A stretch of DNA of 64,000 nucleotides from Haliotispira sp965263485. GTDB taxonomy: Bacteria > Spirochaetota > Spirochaetia > SP-2023. Numbering within the stretch: the first letter of the stretch is position 1; every line of letters starts with the position of its first letter. Shown piece by piece: positions 45,591 to 54,673 of this stretch. The notes under the pieces were generated by a model, which saw nothing but the letters and a program-made list of their open reading frames with translations, was not told the origin of the DNA and did no database searches. The stretch covers positions 620,001 through 684,000 of the forward strand of contig CBDHHO010000001.1 of NCBI GenBank assembly GCA_965263485.1. Direction: 5' to 3'. A program made the position numbers and the translations under genes.

Positions 45591-46019
45591 CTACGATTCC
45601 CAAGGCTCCGTTACCTGCAAATCCTGCGTTTCACTCGTCTTCTTTCGTGTGGGAACCAACAGAACCGCAACATTGCCCGCGATAAACAGCACCGCCATAA
45701 TCAGCACGCCCTTAAGGCCCAGTTTGGGGTAGACGGCAAAATAGGTTGATAGAATGATCATCAGCGACATCAGCGACATCGCGTAGATCTTGGTGGAGAG
45801 CTTCATGGATTTGTGCTTCTCGTAGTCACGGATATAGCGCCCGAGGAGCCGGTGTTCAAGCAGCCAGCGATAGGCCCGGTCCGAACTGCGCAGAAAAGCC
45901 CAGGCTGCGATCAGCAAAAAGACGGTTGTCGGCAGCCCGGGCACAAAAACCCCGGCAAAACCCAGCCCGATATTCAGAATGCCAAAAACCAGCAAAAGGG
46001 CTTTCTTAATTTTTTTCAT
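45591..46019 (-). CDS. DUF454 (YbaN) family inner-membrane protein
   Basis: A 142-residue protein with an N-terminal hairpin of two helices (ALLLVFGILNIGLGFAGVFV, PGLPTTVFLLIAAWAFLRSS) containing the family's PGLPTT and AxxFxRSS patterns, then RYIRDYEKHKSM, and two more helices. The function is unknown. It converges on hemW with 22 bp between stops. Confidence 0.88.
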   Translation of the reverse strand: MKKIKKALLLVFGILNIGLGFAGVFVPGLPTTVFLLIAAWAFLRSSDRAYRWLLEHRLLGRYIRDYEKHKSMKLSTKIYAMSLMSLMIILSTYFAVYPKLGLKGVLIMAVLFIAGNVAVLLVPTRKKTSETQDLQVTEPWES

Positions 46020-46108
46020 ACGTATTTCGCTGCCCGGAATTTTTATATACTTGCAGCCCCCCTGCTAGCAATCTCTCGCAAGCAAGCCCCGAACGGAGTT
46101 TCTGTTGA

Positions 46109-47110
46109 TTATGGAGGCGTAAAGTCGGCTTGATTTTGCGTATAGCTTGTGCTGAGATCATCTGCAGTCAGCGCGTAATCGTAAGTTGCAATGGTCAGAG
46201 TACTGCCGCAGGCGTCCTTGGCCTCTTTGACTTCAGGGTGATCCTTGATGTTATCGCTAATTCGCAGCTGGGTCAGTGGGTTTTTGCCGCCCGTGCAAGC
46301 ACCGAGCTTTATACTTCCCGTATCCTTTACGGTCTTGAGACCCCGCATACCCCGTATGTCGACTTCTTTCAGAGAGTTCCCGCTCAGATCCAGTATCTTC
46401 AGCTTCGGATTTTGACTCAGATCAATGGAAGCGAGCTTATTATCGGCCAAATTCAGGGCGGTTAACTCAGTATTTGCACTCAGATCGATCGTGGTGAGCT
46501 GGTTACCGCTCAAGTTTGCCAGTTGCAAAGCAGTCCTGCCCGACAAATCAATACTGGTGAGCTGACTCTCCCGCACAATCAGGTATTTCAAACTTAGGGG
46601 CAGACTGCTGAGGCTGAGCGGTGAACGATTCTTATTCACTTTTATGTAACTCAATTTGCCGTTCTGCAGCAGAGTGATGTCGCTGGGCTGATTCTCGCTC
46701 AGGAACAGATAACTCAATTTGCTGTTTGCGGATAGATCGATATTGGTGAGCTGATTCTTGCTCAGATCTATAACATACAGCTCCGTATTGTTCGACAAAT
46801 CAATGATGCGGAACCGATTATCGCTCAGATCCAGCTTCCGTAGCCTGGCATTGTTCGACAAATCAATACTTTTAAGCCCCTGACCTTTCAGGCTGGCAAT
46901 AGATATCGTAGAATCCGCCGCCAATTGATCAGGTGTGACTGAACCTATATTCGCAAGTGTTCTCTCGATACTTTCCCCCGGATCACTGAAAGGGGAATTT
47001 TCCCCTCCGCTTTCTCCATCTCCGGGCGGATCGCAGGCAATTCCCAGCAGTAAAAGCAGAATAGCCATTGCTATCAGGATTATATTTTTATGTTTTTGGG
47101 AATACATCAT
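46109..47110 (-). CDS. leucine-rich-repeat lipoprotein
   Basis: A 333-residue protein with signal AILLLLLGIAC (lipobox Cys near residue 26) and about nine leucine-rich repeats with the unit LSxNxLxxIDLSxNxxLxxL (for example KLDLSDNRFRIIDLSNNTEL, LNLADNKLASIDLSQNPKL). The repeats resemble surface LRR proteins that bind host or matrix ligands. There is no anchoring domain besides the lipid. GGGAG precedes the ATG. It is a single gene followed by a long AT-rich spacer. Confidence 0.88.
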   Translation of the reverse strand: MMYSQKHKNIILIAMAILLLLLGIACDPPGDGESGGENSPFSDPGESIERTLANIGSVTPDQLAADSTISIASLKGQGLKSIDLSNNARLRKLDLSDNRFRIIDLSNNTELYVIDLSKNQLTNIDLSANSKLSYLFLSENQPSDITLLQNGKLSYIKVNKNRSPLSLSSLPLSLKYLIVRESQLTSIDLSGRTALQLANLSGNQLTTIDLSANTELTALNLADNKLASIDLSQNPKLKILDLSGNSLKEVDIRGMRGLKTVKDTGSIKLGACTGGKNPLTQLRISDNIKDHPEVKEAKDACGSTLTIATYDYALTADDLSTSYTQNQADFTPP

Positions 47111-47195
47111 GACGTTTATCTCCCTTTTGGGTTTGTATCACAATCGTTTTTATGTATAATAGCGATGGAAAATTTTAAGGTCAATGTTCATCATT

Positions 47196-47250
47196 CGGTA
47201 CTTCGGTACACCTGAAATTTCACGGCACTCAGCAACCGGAAACAGGCCCC
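47196..47250. repeat. second-family repeat end
   Basis: GGTACTTCGGTACACCTGAA, then ATTTCACGGCACTCAGC, matches the left end and following bases of the repeat at 35013. No right end is seen before the Rpn scrap. Confidence 0.6.
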
Positions 47251-47269
47251 CGGCCCCCACTCAGACTTC

Positions 47270-47374
47270 CTATTTATCCTCTTTCAGCTCGGTAATTTCC
47301 AGCCCGGTAATTTCACGGTGGCTCAGGCTGGTAAATCTCGAAATCTGTTCAATCGAGAGCCCGGATTCTTTCAT
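47270..47374 (-). pseudogene. Rpn-type nuclease, C-terminal scrap
   Basis: The product reads MKESGLSIEQISRFTSLSHR then EITGLEITELKEDK and a stop, nearly the same end as the intact Rpn-type protein at 37254 with a short ITGLEITEL duplication. It is cut on the upstream side by a MITE at 47375. Confidence 0.8.
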
Positions 47375-47496
47375 TTTTTGCGGCAGCGAGGAACGGAAGC
47401 CGAGCCATACTTTGCTGTATGGTAAGGCTTTCGTGACAAAGCTGCTCCGTGAAAAAGACCGAGTCTGGTGCGAAATTGGAATTTTTAGAGGTTCCC
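47375..47496. repeat. MITE-like repeat, right two thirds
   Basis: This starts within the type-B arm (TTTTTTGCGGCAGCGAGG), carries the hairpin CCATAC-TTTGCT-GTATGG, and ends GGAATTTTTAGAGGTTCCC. The left end is missing and the sequence joins the Rpn scrap directly. Confidence 0.85.
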
Positions 47497-47714
47497 TTCA
47501 GATGGATTCTTTCAACAGTAGCAATATCTTTACACGATATATTATTGATTCTTGCCAGTATAACTTTAATTCTGGTGGCAAAAGATGCTCGAAGGGAAGG
47601 CATTTTAAGTGCTTCTTCCAGTACTTTGATCTCGGCAGGATTCACATTGACTTTGATTGGAGCAGACATACTTCTATTATACCATTATCCATTTTTTTGT
47701 ATATAGCAGAACAC
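47497..47714 (-). mobile_element. IS630 fragment, transposase start and one end
   Basis: This is the same IS as 15281-16395 in reverse, from the end AGCAGAACAC (47705-47714, followed by TA) inward through MSAPIKVNVNPAEIKVLEEA and VERIHL, then cut by a MITE end at 47496. The start codon ATG is intact here. It has truncated the TauE/SafE gene. Confidence 0.9.
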
Positions 47715-47997
47715 TAGAACTTAGATTCTTCAATGCCATTGCCCCAAGGTAAGTTCCTGGAAATGAGGATATGACAAGCAGCAAACTTTCTTTTAAGTGC
47801 ACCTTTCGCCACATTCTGACTACGATAGGCATGGTTACAAGCCAGCCATACAAGCTGGCAATGGGAACGGATAGCTTGGGATCTATGATTAGCGAGAGCA
47901 GTGATACAGATATCAGAGCCAAGCCGAATCCAGTCAGACCTTGCACAAAGCCACCTAAAAACAGTATCCCCAAGAATATTAAAATGGACTCAAACAT
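47715..47997 (-). pseudogene. TauE/SafE-family exporter, N-terminal part
   Basis: About 94 residues remain: FLGILFLGGFVQGLTGFGLA, IIDPKLSVPIASLYGWLVTM and VISSFPGTYLGAMALKNLSS, the first half of the eight-helix TauE/SafE family (PF01925), whose members export sulfite or sulfonates such as sulfolactate and sulfoacetate. The IS630 fragment cuts the gene after LKNL. The start is 3 bp after the isomerase stop, so this was the last gene of the operon. The second half of the transporter is absent from the window. Confidence 0.85.
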
Positions 47998-48000
47998 GTT

Positions 48001-49335
48001 TTAAAGTTCCACTATTTCAATATTCAAGAGTTTCGCAAAGGCATTAAGTTCGGCCAGGTAATCTCCGTATACAATAGCAGTATGGTGTTCTAATCCATGT
48101 GACATCAATGAATCTACAACCTGTTTCATTGGTCTTGGAAAGCGTGCTACCCCGGAGGTTCCCGCATACGCCAAGGGTGCTTTGAGCATCTCTGCTTGCC
48201 CAACTACCAATTTTAATTGCCCCCCTCCTCTGCTCAAACGGGCTATTGTTACCTGTCCGGGTTTTAATGGGAATTCGCTTAGTAAGGGGAGTGTGCGGTT
48301 AGTATGGATCGTACCCACTGGCTGAACGTCCGGGTCGGCCATCTGGACAGGAGCTTGACCACAATGCCAAAATACACAGGTATTGCTCACAAAATCAAGA
48401 TCAACAAGATCGGTGTTAAAGACAGGTTCGTCACTGAGTACATTCAGGAGACGAGAAGTCAGCACACCATAGACATCTGCTTCACACCCGCAAGGAGTTT
48501 TCTTTTCCCCCATCATAGCCAAAGCACCACAGGCAGCGGTCCCCCATTCTGTAAAGAAATGTGGCCAACAGCGCACAGCAGCACCAAAGGCTTGTTTTTC
48601 TTCTATCAAATTATCTAAAGCCTCGTATACACGCATCGTATTGAGTAGTGGTTCTCGTTCCAGCTCATCCAGTCGAGCCAGAACTTTTTTGCGTTCTTCC
48701 AGATGTTGCTGCGCAGTCTCTTCGGGCACTTTTTTAGCTTTTTCAATAAATTCAGTAATCCCTATATTGTGAAAATAAACCCCTAAAGCCTTTTTCACTT
48801 CTTGTGCATCATAATCACATGCATCAAAACCTTCAGGGTGTTCACCGATTACAAGCATTGTAGCGTTGCGGAAGGTACTGTATGCAACAGCAGCACGGGT
48901 GAATGCAAGTAATTTCGCATGGCAATTTTGATCTTCAGGGGAGCCGTGGAGATAATCATAATGGATCTGCTTGCGACTCAGAGCATGTGCCGCTAAATTT
49001 ATCCCGCAAAAAGAATTCAGGCGTAGACGTCCGCCAGTACGCTCTTCCGGAAAGGACCACATCAAAAGTGGCAAACTTGCTTTTTCGGCAATCTCTACTG
49101 CCATAGAAGCATCTGTAAATGTGACTTGTAGAATTAACAAAGCGTGAGGACTTTCTGCAAGGATACTATCTAACTCTTTTTCAGTACTTTGTCGGTCAAA
49201 ACATAGTTTTTTCCCTCCTGTGCTCTCAATCGGAAGATTTTCCAAATTTTGCAAGCAATTCTTATGCATTTCTTCAGCGAAAGAAACATCAAAAGTTTCT
49301 CTTGCCAGTGCAATTAACCCTATTTTCGTTTTCAT
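48001..49335 (-). CDS. L-fucose/arabinose-isomerase-like protein, candidate sulfoquinovose isomerase
   Basis: A 444-residue protein (start at the second Met, MKTKIGLIALARETFD; 49347 is also open). It has the two-domain plan of the L-fucose isomerase family: N-terminal Rossmann-like domains (LILQVTFTDASMAVEIAEKA) and a C-terminal part with VSNTCVFWHCGQAP and RLSRGGGQLKLVVGQ. At about 445 residues it is shorter than E. coli FucI and close to the SqvD/SftI type that converts sulfoquinovose to 6-deoxy-6-sulfofructose. It lies in one operon with transaldolase, reductase and mutarotase. The family is fairly sure; the substrate is inference. Confidence 0.7.
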   Translation of the reverse strand: MKTKIGLIALARETFDVSFAEEMHKNCLQNLENLPIESTGGKKLCFDRQSTEKELDSILAESPHALLILQVTFTDASMAVEIAEKASLPLLMWSFPEERTGGRLRLNSFCGINLAAHALSRKQIHYDYLHGSPEDQNCHAKLLAFTRAAVAYSTFRNATMLVIGEHPEGFDACDYDAQEVKKALGVYFHNIGITEFIEKAKKVPEETAQQHLEERKKVLARLDELEREPLLNTMRVYEALDNLIEEKQAFGAAVRCWPHFFTEWGTAACGALAMMGEKKTPCGCEADVYGVLTSRLLNVLSDEPVFNTDLVDLDFVSNTCVFWHCGQAPVQMADPDVQPVGTIHTNRTLPLLSEFPLKPGQVTIARLSRGGGQLKLVVGQAEMLKAPLAYAGTSGVARFPRPMKQVVDSLMSHGLEHHTAIVYGDYLAELNAFAKLLNIEIVEL

Positions 49336-49356
49336 ATCTTTCTCCATTTAGGTATT

Positions 49357-50424
49357 TTAAAAGGTCTCAAAGCGAAAATTTGCACTGTATGAATACTCAT
49401 CGCCAGGATAAAGAACACAGCTGGGGAACTTGGGGTGATTCGGGGTGTCGGGAAAACATTGGGTTTCCAGGCAAAACCCACCATAAGTTTGATACAATAT
49501 TTTGTCTTTCCCCACTTTAGCTTGCGCGCCTAATTTGTTGCCATTGTAAAACTGCACGCCTGCATTATCTGTATCTAAAATCATACGGATACCGGTATTT
49601 TCCGCTTCTACTATAGCGGCCCGGCGCATTTTTCCAGCATTGTCTGCCAAGACATAGCAATGATCAATGCTCCCTTCCGGGGCAGCCGAAAACATGTCTT
49701 TCATGGAACGCATATCTATACAGTCTAAATAACTGCCTTTAAGTTCCGGCAGCATGCCGGTGGGAATTTGCTGCTCATTCACCTCAACAAATCGTTCTGC
49801 ATTAATTTGGATACGGTGCCCTGTAATATCTTGGAATAGATTTCCACATAAATTAAAATAACTATGATTTGTCAGGTTGATAATGGTAGTTTTGTCCGTT
49901 CTTGCTTTATATGTAATAGACAGACGATTGTCTGCATGTAATGTATAGTGAACAGATGCATCCAGATTACCGGGGTAGCCCTCATCACCGTCGGGCGAAT
50001 GATGGAGTAGTACTACGGTTATACTCTGTTCTGATTCTTCAATATAACTTTCCCAAATATATTTATCAAAGCCACGTATACCCCCGTGTAAGTGATTTCC
50101 AAAGGATTGTGCTGCCAGCTGATAATTTTGACCGTTCAGTGCAAATCTACCCGCATTTATTCGGTTTGCAAATCGACCGACTATAGCCCCAAAAAAAGGA
50201 TGTCCCGCAAGATACTCTTTAAAATCATCAAAGCCCAGAACAATGTCCCGTTTATCTCCATTCCGATCCGGAACAAAAAGATGGGTAATAATCCCGCCGT
50301 AATCAGTTATCTTTATGGACATCCCATGATTGTTTTGTAATGTATATAAACTGGCTTCCTGGTTCCAGAGTTTGCCGAAAGGTTCTTTGAATAGTCGCAT
50401 GAAGGAATGTCCTTTTGATTTCAT
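49357..50424 (-). CDS. aldose 1-epimerase (mutarotase)
   Basis: A GalM-type mutarotase of up to 355 residues that interconverts alpha and beta anomers. The family's motifs are present: GRFANRINAG, NHLHGGIRGFD, NLTNHSYFNL (catalytic His) and GFCLETQCFPDTPNHPKF (catalytic Glu). The start may be 50424, or 50400 (MRLFKEPFG), which has AAAGGA upstream. The gene is 9 bp before the isomerase and 19 bp after the TRAP large subunit. In sulfoglycolysis gene sets a YihR-like mutarotase has the same place. Confidence 0.9.
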   Translation of the reverse strand: MKSKGHSFMRLFKEPFGKLWNQEASLYTLQNNHGMSIKITDYGGIITHLFVPDRNGDKRDIVLGFDDFKEYLAGHPFFGAIVGRFANRINAGRFALNGQNYQLAAQSFGNHLHGGIRGFDKYIWESYIEESEQSITVVLLHHSPDGDEGYPGNLDASVHYTLHADNRLSITYKARTDKTTIINLTNHSYFNLCGNLFQDITGHRIQINAERFVEVNEQQIPTGMLPELKGSYLDCIDMRSMKDMFSAAPEGSIDHCYVLADNAGKMRRAAIVEAENTGIRMILDTDNAGVQFYNGNKLGAQAKVGKDKILYQTYGGFCLETQCFPDTPNHPKFPSCVLYPGDEYSYSANFRFETF

Positions 50425-50443
50425 AGAGTGCTCTTTAGAGAGA

Positions 50444-51724
50444 TTAACTCATGGTCCGAGGTAACCAAAGTACCAGGTTAGGAATATACGTTATTACAAA
50501 AACTAATATAATTTCCATAATAATAAATGGAAAAGCTGCTAGAGCAATTTTTTCAAACGATATTTTAGATATATCAGAGGCTACAAAAAGAACAAGCCCC
50601 ATAGGTGGCGTAGCTAACCCAATGGTTACATTGATAGACATAATGACACCAAAGTGTAATGGATCGACTCCCATGGCAATAAGTGGCGGGGCAAATATTG
50701 GCGCAAATATAAATATAGCTGGTCCTGCATCTAAAAACATACCAATTATAAAAAGTAAAACATTAATAATAAAAAATAATAAATATGGGTTACTGATTGT
50801 AGATACAAAGTTGCTCATAAATACCGCCACTGGGGATTGCTGCACAATTGAAGCAAAACCAGCACTGATTCCAACCAGAACTAAGATACTGCCAGTACTA
50901 ATAACTACCTCTTTAAATATCTCAATCAAATCCAAAAATTTAATGGTTCTCAGGACGAATATACAAATAATAATTGCATAACTCGAAGCAATTGCCGCAG
51001 CTTCCGTAGGTGTGAAAATTCCACCGTAGATACCCCCCAATATGATTATGGGAGTCAACAGAGCCCAGAATGCTTCTTTAAAAGCAATAAGCCGTTCTTT
51101 TATTGATGTTTTGGGTGTTGTAAATGTAAATTTTTTTATAGAACATAAAATATAGTTGATAATCATCAGAGAAACCATAAATAGGAGCCCTGGTATAATA
51201 GCTCCAATAAACATATCACCGACAGAAGTTTTCATAATAAACGCATAGATCAGCATAATTCCACTAGGAGGAATTATCGGTCCAAGAACAGTTGCTGCTG
51301 CTGTGATTCCTGCTGCGTATTCTGTAGAAAATCCTTTTTTTTTCATTTCAGGAATTAGCATACTCCCAACCCCAGAGGTGGCGGCAATTGCTGATCCAGT
51401 TAAGCTGGAAAAAATTGTTGAAGAAAGAACAACGATATGTCCGAGGCTACCTTTTTTATGCCCCATCATTGCTTGAGAAAAATAGATAATTTGTTTTGTA
51501 ATACCACCCTTTCCCATCACAGCGCCAGCTAGAATAAAAAAAGGAAGAGCTAGGAGTGGAAAACTTTCGGTACCATTAACCAGTCGACTAAAAAGTGTCT
51601 GCAAAATTCTATGATCTAACCCTCTCAAAAATACCTCAATCGTTGGAGCACTGGCTAGAGCAAAAAATACAGGAACCCCCAAAAACATTAAAATAAAAAC
51701 AATACAAAAAAATAACATACTCAT
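50444..51724 (-). CDS. TRAP transporter large membrane subunit (DctM)
   Basis: A 426-residue inner-membrane protein with about 12 hydrophobic helices and the DctM-type sequences PFFILAGAVMGKGGI, GSAIAATSGVGSMLIPEMKK, TAAATVLGPIIPPSGIMLIY, FTPTEAAAIASSYAI and VTIGLATPPMGLVLFV. It forms the ion-coupled channel of a TRAP importer together with the two following proteins. TRAP systems usually carry organic acids, including C2-C3 sulfonates. The gene is 28 bp from the DctQ gene. Confidence 0.95.
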   Translation of the reverse strand: MSMLFFCIVFILMFLGVPVFFALASAPTIEVFLRGLDHRILQTLFSRLVNGTESFPLLALPFFILAGAVMGKGGITKQIIYFSQAMMGHKKGSLGHIVVLSSTIFSSLTGSAIAATSGVGSMLIPEMKKKGFSTEYAAGITAAATVLGPIIPPSGIMLIYAFIMKTSVGDMFIGAIIPGLLFMVSLMIINYILCSIKKFTFTTPKTSIKERLIAFKEAFWALLTPIIILGGIYGGIFTPTEAAAIASSYAIIICIFVLRTIKFLDLIEIFKEVVISTGSILVLVGISAGFASIVQQSPVAVFMSNFVSTISNPYLLFFIINVLLFIIGMFLDAGPAIFIFAPIFAPPLIAMGVDPLHFGVIMSINVTIGLATPPMGLVLFVASDISKISFEKIALAAFPFIIMEIILVFVITYIPNLVLWLPRTMS

Positions 51725-51752
51725 AATTTAGCTCTCCCAAGACACATCTTAT

Positions 51753-52283
51753 TTAATGTAGAATATCACCGTAAAAAATATTATGCTTTTGGGTATTTAT
51801 CAGACAGACAACTGAACGAAATAATTTTTGAAATCCAATAGAAATTGATAATGTGATAGAAATAGGAATGATAACATGCAAAATTCCCCGATTGATTGGT
51901 AATTGATTTGCGCTAATATAAATACTACCTTGAAAGAGAATTAAGGCATATGGCAGCCATACAAACCCATTAAAAAGGATCAATACTGATACGAAGAGAT
52001 CTATTAAATACCCAATTCGTTTTTTATGAAACTTATCCAGTAACAATGTCATTGCAATCATTCGGTTACTGTAAATCAGGGTTGGATACATACAAAATGT
52101 CAAAATGACCATCAAATAGATTGCCAATTCTTCGATCCAAAAAATTGGAGCAGATAACAAATAACGAAAAAAAACCTGAATAGTAATAATTATCAGCATA
52201 ACAAATAGCATAAAAATTGATAATTGTATCAATGCTTTTGATATTTTCAGGTGTATCTTATCCAATAGATTGTATATTCCCAT
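51753..52283 (-). CDS. TRAP transporter small membrane subunit (DctQ)
   Basis: A 176-residue protein with four hydrophobic helices (LSIFMLFVMLIIITIQVFFR, YLMVILTFCMYPTLIYS, LFVSVLILFNGFVWLPYALI, HVIIPISITLSISIGFQKLF). The conserved FRY after the first helix and WIEELA are present. It pairs with the DctM-type subunit encoded next. Confidence 0.92.
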   Translation of the reverse strand: MGIYNLLDKIHLKISKALIQLSIFMLFVMLIIITIQVFFRYLLSAPIFWIEELAIYLMVILTFCMYPTLIYSNRMIAMTLLLDKFHKKRIGYLIDLFVSVLILFNGFVWLPYALILFQGSIYISANQLPINRGILHVIIPISITLSISIGFQKLFRSVVCLINTQKHNIFYGDILH

Positions 52284-52376
52284 AATCCCTCAATCAATTA
52301 ATATCGCTAACTCTTACATTAATGCTAATAATAATTTATAGAGCCCCATGATTAAACTAAAGATCTCTATAAATTA

Positions 52377-53513
52377 TCAGTATTCTTGCTCACGTAGCGT
52401 GTTAATCTCCGCAATTTTCTCTGCAATGGTCTGGTTAAACAAATCGTAGATTTCTTTTGTTTCATGGTCTGCCGTATCTAAAAACCAGTCATACACGGAT
52501 TGGGAGGCATTTTTAAATTCAGCTAACTGCACTGTGTTGGGCTTATAAATACTCCCACCCTTCTGCAAAAACTGCTTATATGCATCGATTTCTGCGAACT
52601 TGGGATAAGACCGCAAATACCAACTCATGGCATTAAATCCATCAACTACCACGGCCTGGTACTGCTCTGGAAGAGACAGTAATTTATCGTTATTCATCCA
52701 CCAATAGCCATTCATATAAGCATGACCGTCTAGTAAATAAAACTTTAAGCTGTCATCCAAATTGGCTGTCTGAATATCGACAATACTGTTTTTTGTGCCA
52801 TCAATCACCCCAGAAGAAAGAGATGTGTAGAGTTCTGTCCAAGTGATTGCTGTCGGAGCTGCTCCTAAAGCTTTCACTAATTCCTGCTGAACCTTAGAAG
52901 GAACAGTACGAATTTTTAGCCCTTTCATATCTGAAAGCTCTTGAACTTTCTTTTGGGTCGTTGCAATATTTCTCCATCCTCCGCTGTTCGTCATGATCAT
53001 CAGGCGAACTTTATGATTCGTTGCATTGAGAAAGCCATCTCGAACAGCTTTTTTAAAGACGGGATCATCCATAACTGCTTCAGCTGTTCGATCATCGGGG
53101 AACATGTAGGGTAAATCCATTACAGACAATGGTTTCCAGAAAGAAGCAGCATCACCCGTGGTCTGAAATATGTCGAAAGAGTCGTTCATTAAACCTTGAA
53201 CCCCTTCGTTGGAATTGCTGGCAAGACCAGGTTGTACCTCCACACCCACTTCCCCATTAGTTCGTGATTCAATGTAATTTTTTAGTATTGCAATCCCTCC
53301 GAAGTTATAAGTACCTTCAACTAATTGAGTAATAGTTAGAAGGATTTTATATTTTGCATTAGGAGGGGTACTTGCAGCCCATAACAAGCCATTACTCTCT
53401 TGATTTTCACCAGCGGAATTCTCAGTTATTTTTTCCTTATTAGGAGTTATATTACCACAAGAAAACAGAAACATAACCACAAATACCACTTGACAAAACT
53501 GTACTTTTTTCAT
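52377..53513 (-). CDS. TRAP transporter substrate-binding lipoprotein (DctP)
   Basis: A 378-residue exported protein. The signal (VVFVVMFLFSCG) has a lipobox Cys, so it is membrane-anchored rather than free. DctP-type motifs: GIAILKNYIESRTNGEVGVE, FQTTGDAASFWKP, LKIRTVPSKVQQELVKALGA (the Arg that grips the substrate's acid group), ITWTELYTSLSSGVIDGTKN. A negatively charged substrate, carboxylate or sulfonate, is therefore expected. It is 93 bp upstream of the DctQ gene and 84 bp downstream of the desaturase gene. Confidence 0.92.
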   Translation of the reverse strand: MKKVQFCQVVFVVMFLFSCGNITPNKEKITENSAGENQESNGLLWAASTPPNAKYKILLTITQLVEGTYNFGGIAILKNYIESRTNGEVGVEVQPGLASNSNEGVQGLMNDSFDIFQTTGDAASFWKPLSVMDLPYMFPDDRTAEAVMDDPVFKKAVRDGFLNATNHKVRLMIMTNSGGWRNIATTQKKVQELSDMKGLKIRTVPSKVQQELVKALGAAPTAITWTELYTSLSSGVIDGTKNSIVDIQTANLDDSLKFYLLDGHAYMNGYWWMNNDKLLSLPEQYQAVVVDGFNAMSWYLRSYPKFAEIDAYKQFLQKGGSIYKPNTVQLAEFKNASQSVYDWFLDTADHETKEIYDLFNQTIAEKIAEINTLREQEY

Positions 53514-53597
53514 AAAAAGCTCTCCTATAAAACCTTTTGGAAGTATTTAAAATACTTGCTACAAACAATAAACATACGACTTACAAAATAAAAAGAA

Positions 53598-54659
53598 TTA
53601 CAATCCATTATCCGTCTTCCCGTCTTCTTTTTTATAAAAATAATTTATATTATTCTGTTGTTGACAGCGAATAAAATTGATATGTTTGATACCATGAAAA
53701 AAACTGGAGATCGGAATCGGACCTTGTGTTTTCATAGCTCTATGGAGCTTGGGCAATTGGTAAAAGGGAACAGAGGCATAACTGTGGTGTTCAATATGGT
53801 AGTTCATGTTCCAGTATAGAAAACGGATGACAGGATTCGCATAAAACGTGTAGCTATTCTGACTCCAGTAACGATTATTTTTAGGTAACCCAATATGTTG
53901 TAATGTGACACAAGCTTTTGCTAAAAACGTGGCAAAAAAAGAAGGAAGGTTCACTAGTATAATTAGGATATATTTCTCGTAATAAATAAAAAAGATGATG
54001 AGTAATACATGAATAATAAGGATTAATCTTGCGACTCGCCTCATTTTAGGACTCTGTTTTTTCAAAATTTCCGGGCTCAGAGCTGGGCTGAGAGAATATT
54101 CTGGACGAGTTGAACCAAGTGCCTGAAAGACTATTGGAATAATTCGACGATAAAATTTAATAAAATCAAATGTAAATAAAAGTAAGAAATTCCAGATATT
54201 TGCTTTTAATATTCTGGAATTGATAGAAATATCAGGATCAAGGCCTTCAAAAGATGTATAATTATGATGAACACGGTGATTGTAACGAAGGTGAATCCAA
54301 TTATTCCAAGAAATAAAGCAGAATAACCGATAGAAAAAATCATTAATTCGCTTGGTTTTAAAAACAGTGCTGTGACTCAACTCATGACTGGCAGCTTCCA
54401 TACCGGTAAAACTGGAAAGAATACCATGTAAATATAAGACAATACCAAATGCAATCCAGTGATTTTTTTGAAAGAAATAGTATGCACTTCCACCCAACAA
54501 ACAAAATAACGATAAAAAACTAAGTGATTGCAGAAATCCCCAAAAATTACTCCTCTGATTAAGTTCGTTTAAATCTTTCCTGGAAATTGAAATTTTCTCC
54601 CAATTGGGCTGTTTGGGAGGTCGCTTTAATTGTTCTTTGAGATATACTTCAGTAGACAT
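53598..54659 (-). CDS. membrane fatty acid desaturase family protein
   Basis: A 353-residue integral membrane protein with the three histidine boxes of membrane-bound diiron desaturases: HELSHS, HRVHHNY and HIEHHSYASVPFYQLPKLH. About four hydrophobic helices lie between them. The expected chemistry is oxygen-dependent desaturation or hydroxylation of a lipid-like substrate. It starts 14 bp after the end of the NagB-like gene, inside a sugar operon, which is unusual. Whether it acts on acyl chains of a sulfolipid or something else is unknown. Confidence 0.88.
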   Translation of the reverse strand: MSTEVYLKEQLKRPPKQPNWEKISISRKDLNELNQRSNFWGFLQSLSFLSLFCLLGGSAYYFFQKNHWIAFGIVLYLHGILSSFTGMEAASHELSHSTVFKTKRINDFFYRLFCFISWNNWIHLRYNHRVHHNYTSFEGLDPDISINSRILKANIWNFLLLFTFDFIKFYRRIIPIVFQALGSTRPEYSLSPALSPEILKKQSPKMRRVARLILIIHVLLIIFFIYYEKYILIILVNLPSFFATFLAKACVTLQHIGLPKNNRYWSQNSYTFYANPVIRFLYWNMNYHIEHHSYASVPFYQLPKLHRAMKTQGPIPISSFFHGIKHINFIRCQQQNNINYFYKKEDGKTDNGL

Positions 54660-54673
54660 TGCAATACCCTCAA

